The translations under genes and the position numbers were made by a program. A stretch of 64,000 bases of DNA from Deinococcus aerius (GTDB taxonomy: Bacteria > Deinococcota > Deinococci > Deinococcales > Deinococcaceae): NCBI RefSeq assembly GCF_002897375.1, contig NZ_BFAG01000018.1:8317-72316 (forward strand), read 5' to 3'. The notes beneath the pieces were generated by a model that saw nothing but the letters and a program-made list of their open reading frames with translations, was not told the DNA's origin and ran no database searches. This document shows positions 37,523 through 46,116 of the stretch, piece by piece (position 1 is the first letter of the stretch; each line of letters opens with the position of its first letter).

Positions 37523-37763
37523 CCCTTTCAGACGTATTGTCCATATAGGCGGGGAATTTCCGAGAGCGCCGATTGCGTGAATAGCATTGGCACTGCGGGG
37601 GGAGGGGGAGAAATCTACCCAGGAATTCCCCAACTTAGGAAGGGAGAGACCACCAGAACTGCCACCACTGCTAGAAAACGGCACTTTTCTCTTGTTCGAT
37701 TGTGAAATCACTTCACTTTAGGCTCGGTGACAGCTCCCCTAAACTACCGCCGACTACGCAGGG

Positions 37764-38002
37764 ATGCGCAGTCGACGAGATGCGTTCTCCTCAAAAAAGT
37801 TGGAGCAGTTGCACGAAGAGCTCGGCACCCGGGCTGATGAAGCGGAGCAGGCGGCCCGAGCGCTGATGCCGGACCTGTAGGACGCGGCCCTCGCGCGGGT
37901 CCTGCGCTGGGTGGAACGGGGTCTTTCCCCACACAGGCGTCCCGGATCACCCAGGTGCACGACGAGTTGGCCCAGGCTCACCGGGGCAGTAACTCCCAGT
38001 AA
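37764..38002 (+). pseudogene. Decayed gene fragment
   Basis: An open stretch MRSRRDAFSSKKLEQLHEEL continues as a charged helix to an in-frame TAG at 37878. After it, reading resumes as DAALARVLRWVERG and, in a shifted frame, SRITQVHDELAQAHRGSNSQ ending at 38002. The amino-acid quality on both sides of the stop and frame change suggests a broken coiled-coil protein. The rest of the 722-base gap from 37381 holds only repeats and nothing else recognisable. Confidence 0.3.
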
Positions 38003-38102
38003 GGCGACGTACGTTGTGCATTGGTCTGCCGACGCTGATCGCCCTGTATCCTGTTCTGCAACATGCTCGAGCCCCTTTTCGCATAGCCCTTTTGGTAGCC
38101 TC

Positions 38103-38561
38103 TTACTGCACCGTCAGGAGCACTGGGGGCGTCGTCACGGTCCGGGCAGGCTCCTGGTTGCCCTTGATCTCGACCGTGCCCGATATCCGGTACTGCCCTG
38201 GCCGCAGACCCACCTTTCCGTGGCGGCCTGCCAATTGCACATACAGTGTCGATCGGTACAGCTCACCGGCGGCACCCGCACGAAGATCGATTTTCGGACC
38301 CAGGACTGTCTTACACCCTTGATTGGGCGTCTTGAAGGTCCAGAGTAGGGCCCCGGTGCGGGCGTCGGACACCACGTAGTTGACACTGCACGGTCGGGTA
38401 CCGCCATGAAAGGGTACGGCGCTGGCATTGCGCAGCACGAAGCTCACGGGCACGGGCTGATTCTGCGGTGTATTGAGCGGCACGATAAGCTCACCCAGAA
38501 CGCCCGCGGCATGCGCGACCCCGGACCCGAGAAGGACCAGGCACAACAAAGAAGCCCTCAT
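38103..38561 (-). CDS. Secreted BsuPI-like proteinase-inhibitor domain protein
   Basis: 152 residues with a signal peptide (MRASLLCLVLLGSGVAHAAG). The rest is one beta-sandwich-like domain: VPVSFVLRNASAVPFHGGTR, NYVVSDARTGALLWTF, and LRPGQYRISGTVEIKGN. This layout matches intracellular proteinase inhibitor BsuPI-type domains (N-terminal NxS segment, VxDxxG, LxPGxY). Two cysteines (in TRPCSV and NQGCKT) may form a disulfide. It lies 41 bases after the secreted S1 protease gene on the same strand, so a protease/inhibitor pair is likely. The domain call is by pattern and moderately sure. Confidence 0.6.
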   Translation of the reverse strand: MRASLLCLVLLGSGVAHAAGVLGELIVPLNTPQNQPVPVSFVLRNASAVPFHGGTRPCSVNYVVSDARTGALLWTFKTPNQGCKTVLGPKIDLRAGAAGELYRSTLYVQLAGRHGKVGLRPGQYRISGTVEIKGNQEPARTVTTPPVLLTVQ

Positions 38562-38602
38562 GGCCTGATCTTGCCAGAGGACTTCGGGAAACGCGTGAGG
38601 GG

Positions 38603-40078
38603 TTAGCGGGTAAAGGTCATCGAGGGGTAGTACTTCTGGATGGTCGGCACAGGGGTCATGTAGGCGGCGAGGTAGCAGTTGATGGTGCCGGCTTCTCCTG
38701 GAAGCAGGGTGGCGAACTGTGCGGGCGTCGGGGTGGAGGTGTTGCCGCCCGCCTGAATCCCAGCCAGCTTCGCCGTGTTGATGCCGTTGACCACGCCGGT
38801 GCGGTTGAACCAGGGGCCGCCGCTGTCGCCCGAGCAGGTGACCGGATTGCCGTCCAGGCTGTAGAGCTTGACGGCATGGACCAGCACGTCGCTGCCGTAG
38901 TTCACCTCAGCGTCCACGCTGACGACCTTGGCCTGCTTAAAGCCCGTGCGCATGCCAACGTTGTTCAACGTCTGGTTCAGGGCGTTCTTGACCTCCGTGC
39001 TGCTGTAGGCCGCCGTCACGTCGTAGGACGCCAGTTCGCCGGCGGCCGTGGTGTCGATGGTGCGGCTGTAGGTGGACTCGGTAGTTTTGACCATGCGGCC
39101 ACGGTTGGAGGCCACGCTGTAGGCCACGAACGTGACGTCTTGATCCTTACAAGGCAGCGCCGAGCCCTGGCTGGAATTGGCCGCACAGTAGGTGGAGGAG
39201 AGCCAGGTCGCCTCACTGTTTTCGGAGCCGACCCGGTACTGCAGTGGGGCGTTGTTCGAGTCACGGCCCTGGTAGAAGTTGGTGCCTTCCGTCTGTCCCT
39301 CAACGTCCGAGCAGTGCCCAGCGGTCAGGAAGCCGGAGGTGGTGCCGTTGGTGACGTTGGCACCGATGGTGCAGCCCTCACGGCCGCGCACTTCAATGCC
39401 AGCCATAGGCGGCCGCACCGTGCTGAGCAGGGTGGCCGTCTTGCCAGCTCGGCCCACGCCCAGCTTGAGGCTGTTTTCGGGAATCCCCATCTGTCCCAGC
39501 TTGGTCTTCAGCTTCGGCAGGTCCGCGTCCGTAAAGACCGTCACGTTGATCTGGCCAGCCGCGCGATCGATGCTGAGTTCGGAGATGGCGTCCGACTGCA
39601 TCATGCCGCGCGGGTGCAGGCGCCAGGATTGCAGGTCGGCAAAGGAGTGCTCGGAGTCCACGATCTTGACCTTGAGGTCGCGGATCTTGACTGGGGCTTG
39701 GTCTTCGGCGACCACTGGAGAATCGGCGTCCCCGACGTAGTCCAGCACGGCCTTGCGAATCAGGCCCACGGCGCGGCCACGCGGCGCGTCGCCAATCGGC
39801 TTCTTGTTGAACTGTTTGGCCACCAACGCCACCAGCTCATTGTTGTCGTTGACGAAGTAGCCGCCGAAGGCAGGGTACTGCTGGGCAATGGCCGCCAGGT
39901 CGTCGTCTGGGCCAGCGTTCGGAGAGCTGGGCGAAACGCTCAGCATGGCTGGCATGGGGCTGGACTGTGCCTCGAGAGAAGCGGGAGCGCTGGACTCCAC
40001 GCGAGGTTCGGAGGAGCCGCAGGCCGTGAGGGCCAGCAGGGTGAGGGTGACCAGAGCGGTGGTGGGCCGAATGGACAT
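38603..40078 (-). CDS. Chymotrypsin-like S1 protease, lipoprotein precursor
   Basis: 491 residues with a lipoprotein signal (TLLALTAC, lipobox Cys near residue 20). A pro-region of about 200 residues precedes the protease domain, as in streptogrisin/alpha-lytic proteases. His is in TSGFLTAGHCSD (about residue 256) and Ser in CSGDSGGPWF (about 430). The acidic member is not obvious; a Glu-containing SENSEATWLS sits in the expected area. Several cysteines suggest disulfides in an extracytoplasmic enzyme. A 7-bp hairpin (CCCCCGG / CCGGGGG, 40095-40114) lies just upstream of its ribosome-binding site AGGAGG and might affect translation. Confidence 0.82.
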   Translation of the reverse strand: MSIRPTTALVTLTLLALTACGSSEPRVESSAPASLEAQSSPMPAMLSVSPSSPNAGPDDDLAAIAQQYPAFGGYFVNDNNELVALVAKQFNKKPIGDAPRGRAVGLIRKAVLDYVGDADSPVVAEDQAPVKIRDLKVKIVDSEHSFADLQSWRLHPRGMMQSDAISELSIDRAAGQINVTVFTDADLPKLKTKLGQMGIPENSLKLGVGRAGKTATLLSTVRPPMAGIEVRGREGCTIGANVTNGTTSGFLTAGHCSDVEGQTEGTNFYQGRDSNNAPLQYRVGSENSEATWLSSTYCAANSSQGSALPCKDQDVTFVAYSVASNRGRMVKTTESTYSRTIDTTAAGELASYDVTAAYSSTEVKNALNQTLNNVGMRTGFKQAKVVSVDAEVNYGSDVLVHAVKLYSLDGNPVTCSGDSGGPWFNRTGVVNGINTAKLAGIQAGGNTSTPTPAQFATLLPGEAGTINCYLAAYMTPVPTIQKYYPSMTFTR

Positions 40079-40313
40079 TGTGCCTCCTGAATGTCCCCCG
40101 GGTCAGTCCGGGGGCGGAGTGCAAGTCAGGGTCTCACCCCGCCCGCTGCAGACAGATATGACGCGCAGCGTTGTGCTGAATCTTTGGGCTTTGCACATGT
40201 TCAGTCAGGTTCTCCAGTTGCGGCTTCGGTCCTTCTGACGTGACATATCACACGAGCTGTCCTCGAAGATCACTTTGGCCCGGGGGATAGCAAGTGTCAG
40301 TGAGAGCGGTCGA

Positions 40314-40354
40314 GAAAATCTTCACTTTGCACTTCGTAGCAGTTTCCTTAAACC
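40314..40354. repeat. 41-base intergenic repeat, right copy (inverted)
   Basis: Reverse complement GGTTTAAGGAAACTGCTACG... matches 37482-37522 with about seven differences over 41 bases. Both copies lie outside genes and next to short GC-rich stretches with CCCGGGGGCGG. Confidence 0.6.
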
Positions 40355-40440
40355 ACCGCCCACCCCCGCAGGCCCGGGGGCGGCTCCCGGGTGGCCCTAT
40401 CCCTTCCCCCGGACCGGACCTGTCCCGCCGTCACCCCTAC

Positions 40441-40455
40441 TTGACGGTACGTCAA
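40441..40455. promoter_or_regulatory. Palindrome upstream of molybdate regulator
   Basis: TTGACGGTACGTCAA has 6-bp arms TTGACG / CGTCAA around GTA, 21 bases before the regulator start. It may be an autoregulatory operator or overlap the promoter. It does not match the enteric ModE box. Confidence 0.4.
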
Positions 40456-40475
40456 GAGGAGTTTACGCTGCCTCC

Positions 40476-41603
40476 ATGCCCGGGGCGGAGGGGGAGGTGC
40501 GGGCGCGGGTGCGCGAGGTGCGGGAGGCGGCCGGACTGCGGCCCGCGGAACTCGCGCGCCGTGCGGGGCTGTCGCGCCAGGCGCTGCACGCCATCGAGAC
40601 GAACACCCACGTGCCGGGCACCGTCACCGCCCTGCGCCTCGCCCGCGCCCTGGGGTGCCGGGTCGAGGACCTGTTTCATCTGCCCGGCGCGCCGCTGTTC
40701 GCGCGGCTGGTGGGCCGGTCGGTATCCCCGGGCACGCGGGTGCGGCTCGCCGAGGTGGGCGGGCGACTGCTGGCCTTTCCCCTGGGGGGAGAGGAGGCCC
40801 TGCGGGCCCCGGCGGACGGGCTCACGACTGGCGAGGTCGCGGACGGCGCCGTGCGGGTCGAACTCCTCGTGGACGCTGGCCTGCCGGGCCGCACCGCCGT
40901 CGTCGCGGGGTGTGACCCCTCCCTGGGGCTGCTCGCCCCGCACGCCGCCCGGCTGGGCCCCGGCACGCGCGTGCTGTGGCGCGACCTGCCCAGCCTGGAC
41001 GCCCTGCGGGCCCTGGCGTGCGGCGAGGCGCACGCGGCGGGCATCCACCTGTGGGACCCCGGCAGCGGGGAGTCCAACCGCCCCTTCGTGACGCGCGAAC
41101 TGGGCGGGCGGCCCGCGCACCTGTTCACCCTCTGGGACTGGGAGCAGGGGCTGATCGTCGCGCCGGGCAACCCCAGGGGGATTGTGACCCCCAGCGACCT
41201 CGCCCGGCCGGGGGTGACCCTCGCCAACCGGGCCGAGGGGGCGGGCAGCCGGGTCCTGCTCGACACCTGGCTGGAGGCCGCCGGGCTCACCCCCGCCGAG
41301 CGCGCCCGCCTGCCCGGCTACGCCACCGCGCACCCCACCCACCTCGCGCTCGCCGGGAGCGTGGCGCGGGGGGAGGCGGACGCGGGACCCGGCCCCCGCG
41401 CCGCCGCCCGCGCCCTGGGCCTGGACTTCGTGCCGCTGCAACGCGAGCGCTTCGACCTCGTGGTGCCCGCCGAGCATCTCGGCCATCCGGGAGTGCGGGC
41501 GCTGCTCGCCGCCGCCCGGGAGGACGCCTTTCACGCCGAACTCGCCGCGCTGGGGGGGTACGATCCCGCCCACGCCGGGGAGCTGTGGCACATCACCGCC
41601 TGA
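40476..41603 (+). CDS. XRE-family regulator with periplasmic-binding-protein-like domain (molybdate locus)
   Basis: 375 residues from the ATG at 40476; GAGGAG lies 14 bases upstream, a little far. Residues about 5-60 are a Cro/C1-type HTH (VREAAGLRPAELARRAGLSR, QALHAIETNTHVPGTVTALR). The rest is a PBP-like domain (VVAGCDPSLGLLAPHAARLG, AHAAGIHLWDP, RFDLVVPAEHLGHPGVRAL) as found in molybdate-responsive regulators fused to a substrate-binding-like module. It is followed immediately by modA with only eight bases between, so it probably regulates the operon in response to molybdate or tungstate. Confidence 0.82.
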   Translation: MPGAEGEVRARVREVREAAGLRPAELARRAGLSRQALHAIETNTHVPGTVTALRLARALGCRVEDLFHLPGAPLFARLVGRSVSPGTRVRLAEVGGRLLAFPLGGEEALRAPADGLTTGEVADGAVRVELLVDAGLPGRTAVVAGCDPSLGLLAPHAARLGPGTRVLWRDLPSLDALRALACGEAHAAGIHLWDPGSGESNRPFVTRELGGRPAHLFTLWDWEQGLIVAPGNPRGIVTPSDLARPGVTLANRAEGAGSRVLLDTWLEAAGLTPAERARLPGYATAHPTHLALAGSVARGEADAGPGPRAAARALGLDFVPLQRERFDLVVPAEHLGHPGVRALLAAAREDAFHAELAALGGYDPAHAGELWHITA

Positions 41604-41611
41604 GGAGGCCC

Positions 41612-42370
41612 ATGCGCCCAGTCACCCTCGCCCTCGCCCTGCTCGCCGTGGGGAGCGCGTCCGCCGCGAACGTCACCGTGTTCGCCGCCGCCTCGCTCAC
41701 CGACGCCTTCACCGAACTCGGGCGGGCCTTCGACGCCCGGACCGGGAACCGGACCACCTTCCAGTTCGCGGGCTCGCAGGCGCTGCGGACCCAGCTTGAG
41801 AACGGCGCCCGGGCGGACGTGTACGCGAGTGCCAACGCGGCCCAGTTCGGCCCCCTGGTGGGCCGGGGGCTGGTCGCGGCGGGACAGACCTTCGCGCGCA
41901 ACCGGCTGACGGTCATTGTTCCGAAGAACAGCACCAGGGTCCGCACGCTCGCGGACCTCGCCGCGCCCGGCCTGCGGGTGGTGATCGCGGACAGGGCGGT
42001 GCCGGTGGGCGACTACACCCGGCGGATGCTCGCCGCCGTCGACGGGGCGGGCACCTACGGCAAGGACTACTCCGCGCGGTTTCTGCGCAACGTCGTGAGC
42101 GAGGAGCCCAACGTGCGCCAGGTCGCCCTGAAGGTTCAGCTTGGCGAGGCGGACGCCGCCGTCGTGTACGCCACCGACGTGACCCCCAGCCTGAAGGGCG
42201 CGGTGCGCGTGATCGCGCTGCCCACCCGCTTCAACCAGGCGGCGAGCTACCCCATCGGTGTGGTGAGGAACGCGGGCAGCCCGCAGGCCGCGCGGGCCTT
42301 CGTGGACTACGTCCTGTCGGGCGAGGGGCAACGCATCCTGCGCAAGTGGGGCTTTCTCGCCCCCCGGTGA
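41612..42370 (+). CDS. modA: Molybdate ABC transporter substrate-binding protein
   Basis: 252 residues; ATG preceded by GAGGAGG. Signal peptide MRPVTLALALLAVGSASA, then the ModA signature NVTVFAAASLTDAFTELGRA, FQFAGSQALRTQLENGARAD, DVYASANAAQF, and VALKVQLGEADAAVVYATDV. It binds MoO4 2- (or WO4 2-) in the periplasm or at the cell surface and hands it to ModB. It lies between the regulator and a Mop gene in one operon. Confidence 0.92.
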   Translation: MRPVTLALALLAVGSASAANVTVFAAASLTDAFTELGRAFDARTGNRTTFQFAGSQALRTQLENGARADVYASANAAQFGPLVGRGLVAAGQTFARNRLTVIVPKNSTRVRTLADLAAPGLRVVIADRAVPVGDYTRRMLAAVDGAGTYGKDYSARFLRNVVSEEPNVRQVALKVQLGEADAAVVYATDVTPSLKGAVRVIALPTRFNQAASYPIGVVRNAGSPQAARAFVDYVLSGEGQRILRKWGFLAPR

Positions 42371-42379
42371 GGTGACCGT

Positions 42380-42592
42380 ATGAGGATCAACGCCCGCAAT
42401 ACCCTGACCGGCACCGTGAGGGCCCTCACCCTCGGCGACATCGGGGCCGAGGTGCCGCTGGAGGTGTCGCCCGGTGTGGAACCCACCGCCACCATCACCC
42501 GCGCGTCCGCCGAGCGGCTGGGGCTGGAGGTGGGCCGCCTCGCCTCGGCGGCCATCCAGGCGAGCGACGTGATGATCGCGGTGGGGGAGTGA
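42380..42592 (+). CDS. Mop-type molybdenum-binding (TOBE) protein
   Basis: 70 residues: MRINARNTLTGTVRALTLGD, EVPLEVSPGVEPTATITRAS, GLEVGRLASAAIQASDVMIA. This is a single Mop/TOBE domain, a molbindin of standard length that stores or buffers molybdate as a hexamer. It sits nine bases after modA and before modB, consistent with cytoplasmic molybdate homeostasis. Confidence 0.9.
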   Translation: MRINARNTLTGTVRALTLGDIGAEVPLEVSPGVEPTATITRASAERLGLEVGRLASAAIQASDVMIAVGE

Positions 42593-42675
42593 GGCTTCGC
42601 CCCGGGACGGCTCCGGCTCGGGGGAATTCCCCGGCGGCCCGGAACATCTCCCGTCTGCCCGGCCCCTGAACCCCG

Positions 42676-43509
42676 ATGCGCGCCCTCCCCTCCAACTCCC
42701 CCCCGCGTTCCCCCCGCCGCTCGGGCCGCCGCAGTCCTCCGGCCCCGCTAATCGCCCTGTCGGTGCTGCTCGTGCTATTTCTCCTCGTGCCGACCCTGGT
42801 GCTGCTCGGGCGGGGGCTGACCCCGGCCTTCCTGCCCACGCTGGCGAGCCCGGCCGTGCTGGATGCGCTGCGGGTCAGCCTGGCCACCACCTTCTGCGCG
42901 GTGGGGCTCACGGTGGCGCTGGGCACGCCGGTCGCGTTCCTGCTGGCGCGCTCCTCCTTTCCGGGCAGGGCGGTGCTGGACACGCTGCTCGACCTGCCCA
43001 TCGTGCTGCCGCCGGTGGTCGCGGGGGTGGGGCTGCTCCTCACCTTCGGGCGCAATGGGCTGCTGGGCCCGCCGCTGGAACTCGCCGGGGTGTCCCTCGC
43101 CTTCAGCCCCGCCGCCGTGGTGCTCGCGCAGCTCTTCACCGCGGCGCCCTTCTACCTGCGGGCGGCGAAGGCCGGGTTCCTGGCCGTGGACCGGGACGTG
43201 GAGGCCGCCGCGCTGACCGACGGGGCGTCGCGCTGGGGGGCCTTTCGGCACGTCACCTGGCCGCTGGCCTTCCCCTTCCTGCTGGAGGGGCTGGTGCTGA
43301 CCTGGGCGCGCGCCCTGGGGGAGTTCGGGGCGACGATCCTGTTTGCGGGGTCGCTGCCGGGCCGCACCCGGACGGTCACCCTGGCGATCTACTCGGCGCT
43401 GGAGAGTGACCTCGCGCCCGCGCTGGTCCTCTCGGCGGTGATGGTCGTGGTGGCCTTCGGGGTGCTGCTCACCGTGCGCCTGCTGGCCGCCCGGCAGCGG
43501 GCGCCGTAG
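42676..43509 (+). CDS. modB: Molybdate ABC transporter permease
   Basis: 277 residues. A Pro/Arg/Ser-rich leader of about 25 residues is followed by membrane segments (LIALSVLLVLFLLVPTLVLL and others). The EAA loop is VEAAALTDGASRWGAFRHVT, and LGEFGATILFAGSLPGRTRT is the ModB/CysW-type C-terminal signature. It follows the Mop gene with an 83-base gap, so the start could be further inside. No modC ATPase gene follows; the next gene is on the opposite strand three bases away. Confidence 0.88.
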   Translation: MRALPSNSPPRSPRRSGRRSPPAPLIALSVLLVLFLLVPTLVLLGRGLTPAFLPTLASPAVLDALRVSLATTFCAVGLTVALGTPVAFLLARSSFPGRAVLDTLLDLPIVLPPVVAGVGLLLTFGRNGLLGPPLELAGVSLAFSPAAVVLAQLFTAAPFYLRAAKAGFLAVDRDVEAAALTDGASRWGAFRHVTWPLAFPFLLEGLVLTWARALGEFGATILFAGSLPGRTRTVTLAIYSALESDLAPALVLSAVMVVVAFGVLLTVRLLAARQRAP

Positions 43510-43512
43510 GGG

Positions 43513-44046
43513 TCACTCCTGGTCTCTCCCCACCACCCGGGAGGTCGCCGCCGCCGCGAGCCCGCCCGCCAGATACCAGGCCACCGTCAGGAGGGGCGTG
43601 CGAGGGCTCCGCGCGCCCGGCTGACGACCCAGACCGAGTGGGCGCGGCAGGAGTACGGCGCCCAGGCCCGCCGCCAGGCCGAGCGCCCCGCCCCGGAGCC
43701 ACGTTCCCCCGGGGCTCCCGGCCCCCACCAGGCTGTAATACAGGGTGTTCGAGGCGAGGTCGGCGGCTATCGTCCACCCGTAGAGGGCGCGGCCCCGGGG
43801 CGGGTCCACGTGGGCGGCCTCGAGCGACCCCGCCAGCGCCCGCTCGCCGATCACGTCCATGCGGGGGGCGTGGGGCAGGCGGCGCCGCACGACCTCGTTG
43901 AGCAGGGTGACCGTGACCGCCCCCGCCAGGCCGCCGAGGAGGGTCGGCCAGAGGCGCTGAATCAGACCCTTCTCCTGTCGGGGCTGCTCCGGGGATTTCT
44001 CCTCCACACTCCTCGTCCTGTCGTCCGTGACCACGTCTCCGCTCAT
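43513..44046 (-). CDS. Predicted membrane protein, unknown function
   Basis: 177 residues. After a charged N-terminus (about 30 residues) come hydrophobic segments [55 protein letters not shown] and [18 protein letters not shown], so three to four membrane spans are expected. It converges on modB with almost no gap. I recognise no family; similar four-span proteins are common in Deinococcus. Confidence 0.7.
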   Translation of the reverse strand: MSGDVVTDDRTRSVEEKSPEQPRQEKGLIQRLWPTLLGGLAGAVTVTLLNEVVRRRLPHAPRMDVIGERALAGSLEAAHVDPPRGRALYGWTIAADLASNTLYYSLVGAGSPGGTWLRGGALGLAAGLGAVLLPRPLGLGRQPGARSPRTPLLTVAWYLAGGLAAAATSRVVGRDQE

Positions 44047-44151
44047 GCCGGCCTCCTCTCCCCTCTAAGTACAGCAAGTCGCGCCGCGAGGGGCGTTTCC
44101 TCAAGGTCTGGTGGAGGAGACCCCACCCGCGCCCATCGCGCCTTTTTCGGC

Positions 44152-44170
44152 TATACTCTGTTCAGAACAG
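44152..44170 (+). promoter_or_regulatory. -10 box and overlapping palindrome upstream of 44212 gene
   Basis: TATACT at 44152-44157 is a good -10 box, immediately followed by CTGTTCAGAACAG (44158-44170), a perfect palindrome with arms CTGTTC/GAACAG. A repressor bound there would block transcription start. No good -35 is seen. It does not match the radiation/desiccation response motif of Deinococcus. Confidence 0.5.
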
Positions 44171-44211
44171 AATGCGGCGGTCCTATTTTCCGCCGTACCG
44201 GAAGGACAGCC

Positions 44212-45084
44212 ATGACGAGAGCGAAACAAAAGGACAAAGCCGCCATCCCCCAGGAGGACGCCTTCCGGGGCTTCGACGCGCTGATGGCGACGGCGGACGT
44301 GGACAGCCAGATCGCGTCCCTGGCGGAGAGCGGGGCGGACGAGGAGACGCTGAACCGGGAACTCACCCGGGCGCTGCGGCTGGCGCAGGACCGCTGGGGG
44401 CTGGGGCTGCTCCACCTGCGGCACGAGGCGGCGGTAGTCCGGGCAGAGAACGGAACCCCCGACGTGTCGCTGCGGGTGGACGGCGCGGAGGTCAGCCGGG
44501 TCTCGGAGGGGGCCGCCGCCCTCGCCGCGCGGTACACGAGCATGCAGGCCCCGAACGCCGAGGGGCTGAGCGAGTGGGGCGTCCTCCCCGAGGGGCACCG
44601 GGTCACCCTCAAGGGTGGCACCGGGCAGCTCCGGGTGCTCGTCGAGGACGCGCGCGACTTCGAGACGCACTGGGCCGCCGAGCGGGGCGGGGTGTGGACC
44701 CGCACCTGGCGCCAGGGGGACACGCTGGCGGTCGAGGTTCACCGCCCGGCCTCGGCGGCGACCGCCCTCTCGGACGCCGCGTGGGACGTGATCACCTCCA
44801 TCCGGGACCGCAACTTCCAGCGCGAGCTGATGGAGCGCAGCAACAGCGTCGGCCTGCTGGGCGCGCTGCTGGGGGCGCGGCGCAGCGGGGCGGGGGACGC
44901 CCTCTCGCAACTGCCCTCGGCGCACTTCACGGTCAGTTCCGCCGTCGTGCGGGAGAGCGGCCGGGACGCCCGCAGCCTGGACCGCTGGAAGGCCATGCTG
45001 CGTGAGGGCACCGAGGGGCTCGACGAGATGCAGCGGGCCGCCACGCGCCGATTGGCGGACGTGCTGAGCCACGGCCTGCGCTGA
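44212..45084 (+). CDS. Soluble protein of unknown function
   Basis: 290 residues from the ATG at 44212, preceded by GGAAGGA. It is mostly helical and charged, with no signal peptide or membrane segment. Notable stretches: [60 protein letters not shown] and [21 protein letters not shown] do not recognise a family. A palindrome just downstream of its -10 box suggests it is repressor-controlled. Confidence 0.7.
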   Translation: MTRAKQKDKAAIPQEDAFRGFDALMATADVDSQIASLAESGADEETLNRELTRALRLAQDRWGLGLLHLRHEAAVVRAENGTPDVSLRVDGAEVSRVSEGAAALAARYTSMQAPNAEGLSEWGVLPEGHRVTLKGGTGQLRVLVEDARDFETHWAAERGGVWTRTWRQGDTLAVEVHRPASAATALSDAAWDVITSIRDRNFQRELMERSNSVGLLGALLGARRSGAGDALSQLPSAHFTVSSAVVRESGRDARSLDRWKAMLREGTEGLDEMQRAATRRLADVLSHGLR

Positions 45085-45090
45085 GGGACA

Positions 45091-45136
45091 GGCGGCCCCA
45101 CGTTCCTCTCCATTGTTGGAGGGGCGCGGGGCCGCC
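45091..45136. terminator. Bidirectional stem-loop terminator
   Basis: Perfect 9-bp GGCGGCCCC / GGGGCCGCC, extended by an inner CCTCTCC / GGAGGGG pairing, lies in the 56-base gap between the convergent genes ending at 45084 and 45141. T-runs are lacking, but the position and stem strength fit a shared terminator. Confidence 0.6.
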
Positions 45137-45140
45137 GCTG

Positions 45141-45674
45141 TTACTGGATGGACAGCACGGGTTTGCACTCCTCCACGCCGATCAGCTCGATGTCGCTCCG
45201 GCGCCGCACTTCCCAGTCCTCCCGCCCCAGTCGCCAGCGGTTCAGCACGGCGGGCTCGCCGCGCCGTGTCGCCCAGTCCCGGCCATCCGGCCGGTAGCCC
45301 AGAGCCCCGGACACGCGGTTCGACGCCTCGTTGTCGAAGAACGCCTCACTCGTCGCTTCCGCCGCCCCGAATCCCCCGAAGGCGAGGTGCAGGATGGCCG
45401 CGCGCATCTCCCGTCCCAGGCCCTGTCGCCGGGCGCCCGGGGCCAGCCAGGAGAACGTGGTCACCGTCCTGAAGCGGTCGAAGTTCACGCCGATCAGATC
45501 CTGCATCCCCACGGCCTCCCCGCCCAGCAGGACCACGAAGTACAGGCGCCAGGACTCCGGGCGGACGGTGCCGCGCCCGCGCCAGATGGCCTGAAGCCAC
45601 TTCCGTTCCCGCAGCGGATTGTCCTCGTACAGGGACATGGGGTCGTCGAAGGGGTCAGGCTGCCGCCCGGCCAC
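45141..45674 (-). CDS. GNAT acetyltransferase, N-terminally truncated by an insertion
   Basis: 177 residues if a GTG at 45674 is used. It carries GNAT motif A (FSWLAPGARRQGLGREMRAA), LAFGGFGAAEATSEAFFDNE and SGALGYRPDGRDWATRRGEP, typical of ribosomal-protein/RimJ-like acetyltransferases. The frame continues upstream as ATDDLLARLLPIVRAGVAGR to about 45718, where a 149-base repeat begins. The usual start (TPRLELR-type) is missing here. A matching fragment, PLPNLGVITPRLELEV, occurs on the same strand at about 48700-48761. The gene has probably been split by the island between the repeats and may be inactive. Confidence 0.7.
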   Translation of the reverse strand: MAGRQPDPFDDPMSLYEDNPLRERKWLQAIWRGRGTVRPESWRLYFVVLLGGEAVGMQDLIGVNFDRFRTVTTFSWLAPGARRQGLGREMRAAILHLAFGGFGAAEATSEAFFDNEASNRVSGALGYRPDGRDWATRRGEPAVLNRWRLGREDWEVRRRSDIELIGVEECKPVLSIQ

Positions 45675-45731
45675 TCCAGCGCGGACGATGGGGAGGAGCC
45701 GGGCCAGCAGGTCATCCGTGGCCCCATGAAG

Positions 45732-45880
45732 TTGGGGGCCGACGAGAGGCGGAAGCGAAACCTGCGCTAGAAAGCTGGCTCACATTTCAAGGCATCCTGC
45801 CGCTCCTGCCGCAACTCATTTCCCGTTATAAGAGCCCGGCAGTGCGGCGTGTGGAGAGCTTGGCCTGCGGGTCGCCTAAG
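45732..45880 (+). repeat. 149-bp direct repeat, left copy
   Basis: Starts TTGGGGGCCGACGAGAGG and ends GCGGGTCGCCTAAG. It matches 48460-48608 at 146 of 149 positions with no gaps, in the same orientation. The right copy directly follows an IS4-type transposase fragment, so the unit may be the 3' end of an insertion sequence. Confidence 0.85.
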
Positions 45881-46116
45881 CCCAAACCAACTGGCCCTGA
45901 CCCAGACCCGCTTTCCAGGGGATGCATGACGTTGAGACGAAAAGCCATGAGCTTTACCTGGGATTGGCTTAATGGAAACTTAACCCATGGAGGTTGGTCG
46001 AATTTGCGGCAAGGTAGAGAGGTTGGGATTGCTACTGTTCTTGAGAAGGCTCATGTCTCATTCTTTCGCACTAATCGCCTAGTGCTATTGACATGTTGTC
46101 TTACGAAGGGAGATAT

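Larger units (their letters stand above)
40079..40475. other. 397-base divergent intergenic region
   Basis: Holds the promoter and 5' leader of the S1 protease gene (with the hairpin at 40095-40114), the right copy of a 41-base repeat (40314-40354) and a palindrome ahead of the molybdate regulator (40441-40455). A possible leftward promoter is TTCAGC, 16 bases, TATCTG near 40165-40190. No gene is seen. Confidence 0.4.

Noticed and set aside
44158..44170. Radiation/desiccation response motif of Deinococcus
   Set aside because: The palindrome CTGTTCAGAACAG does not match the TTATG...CATAA pattern, and I saw no other match in the window.
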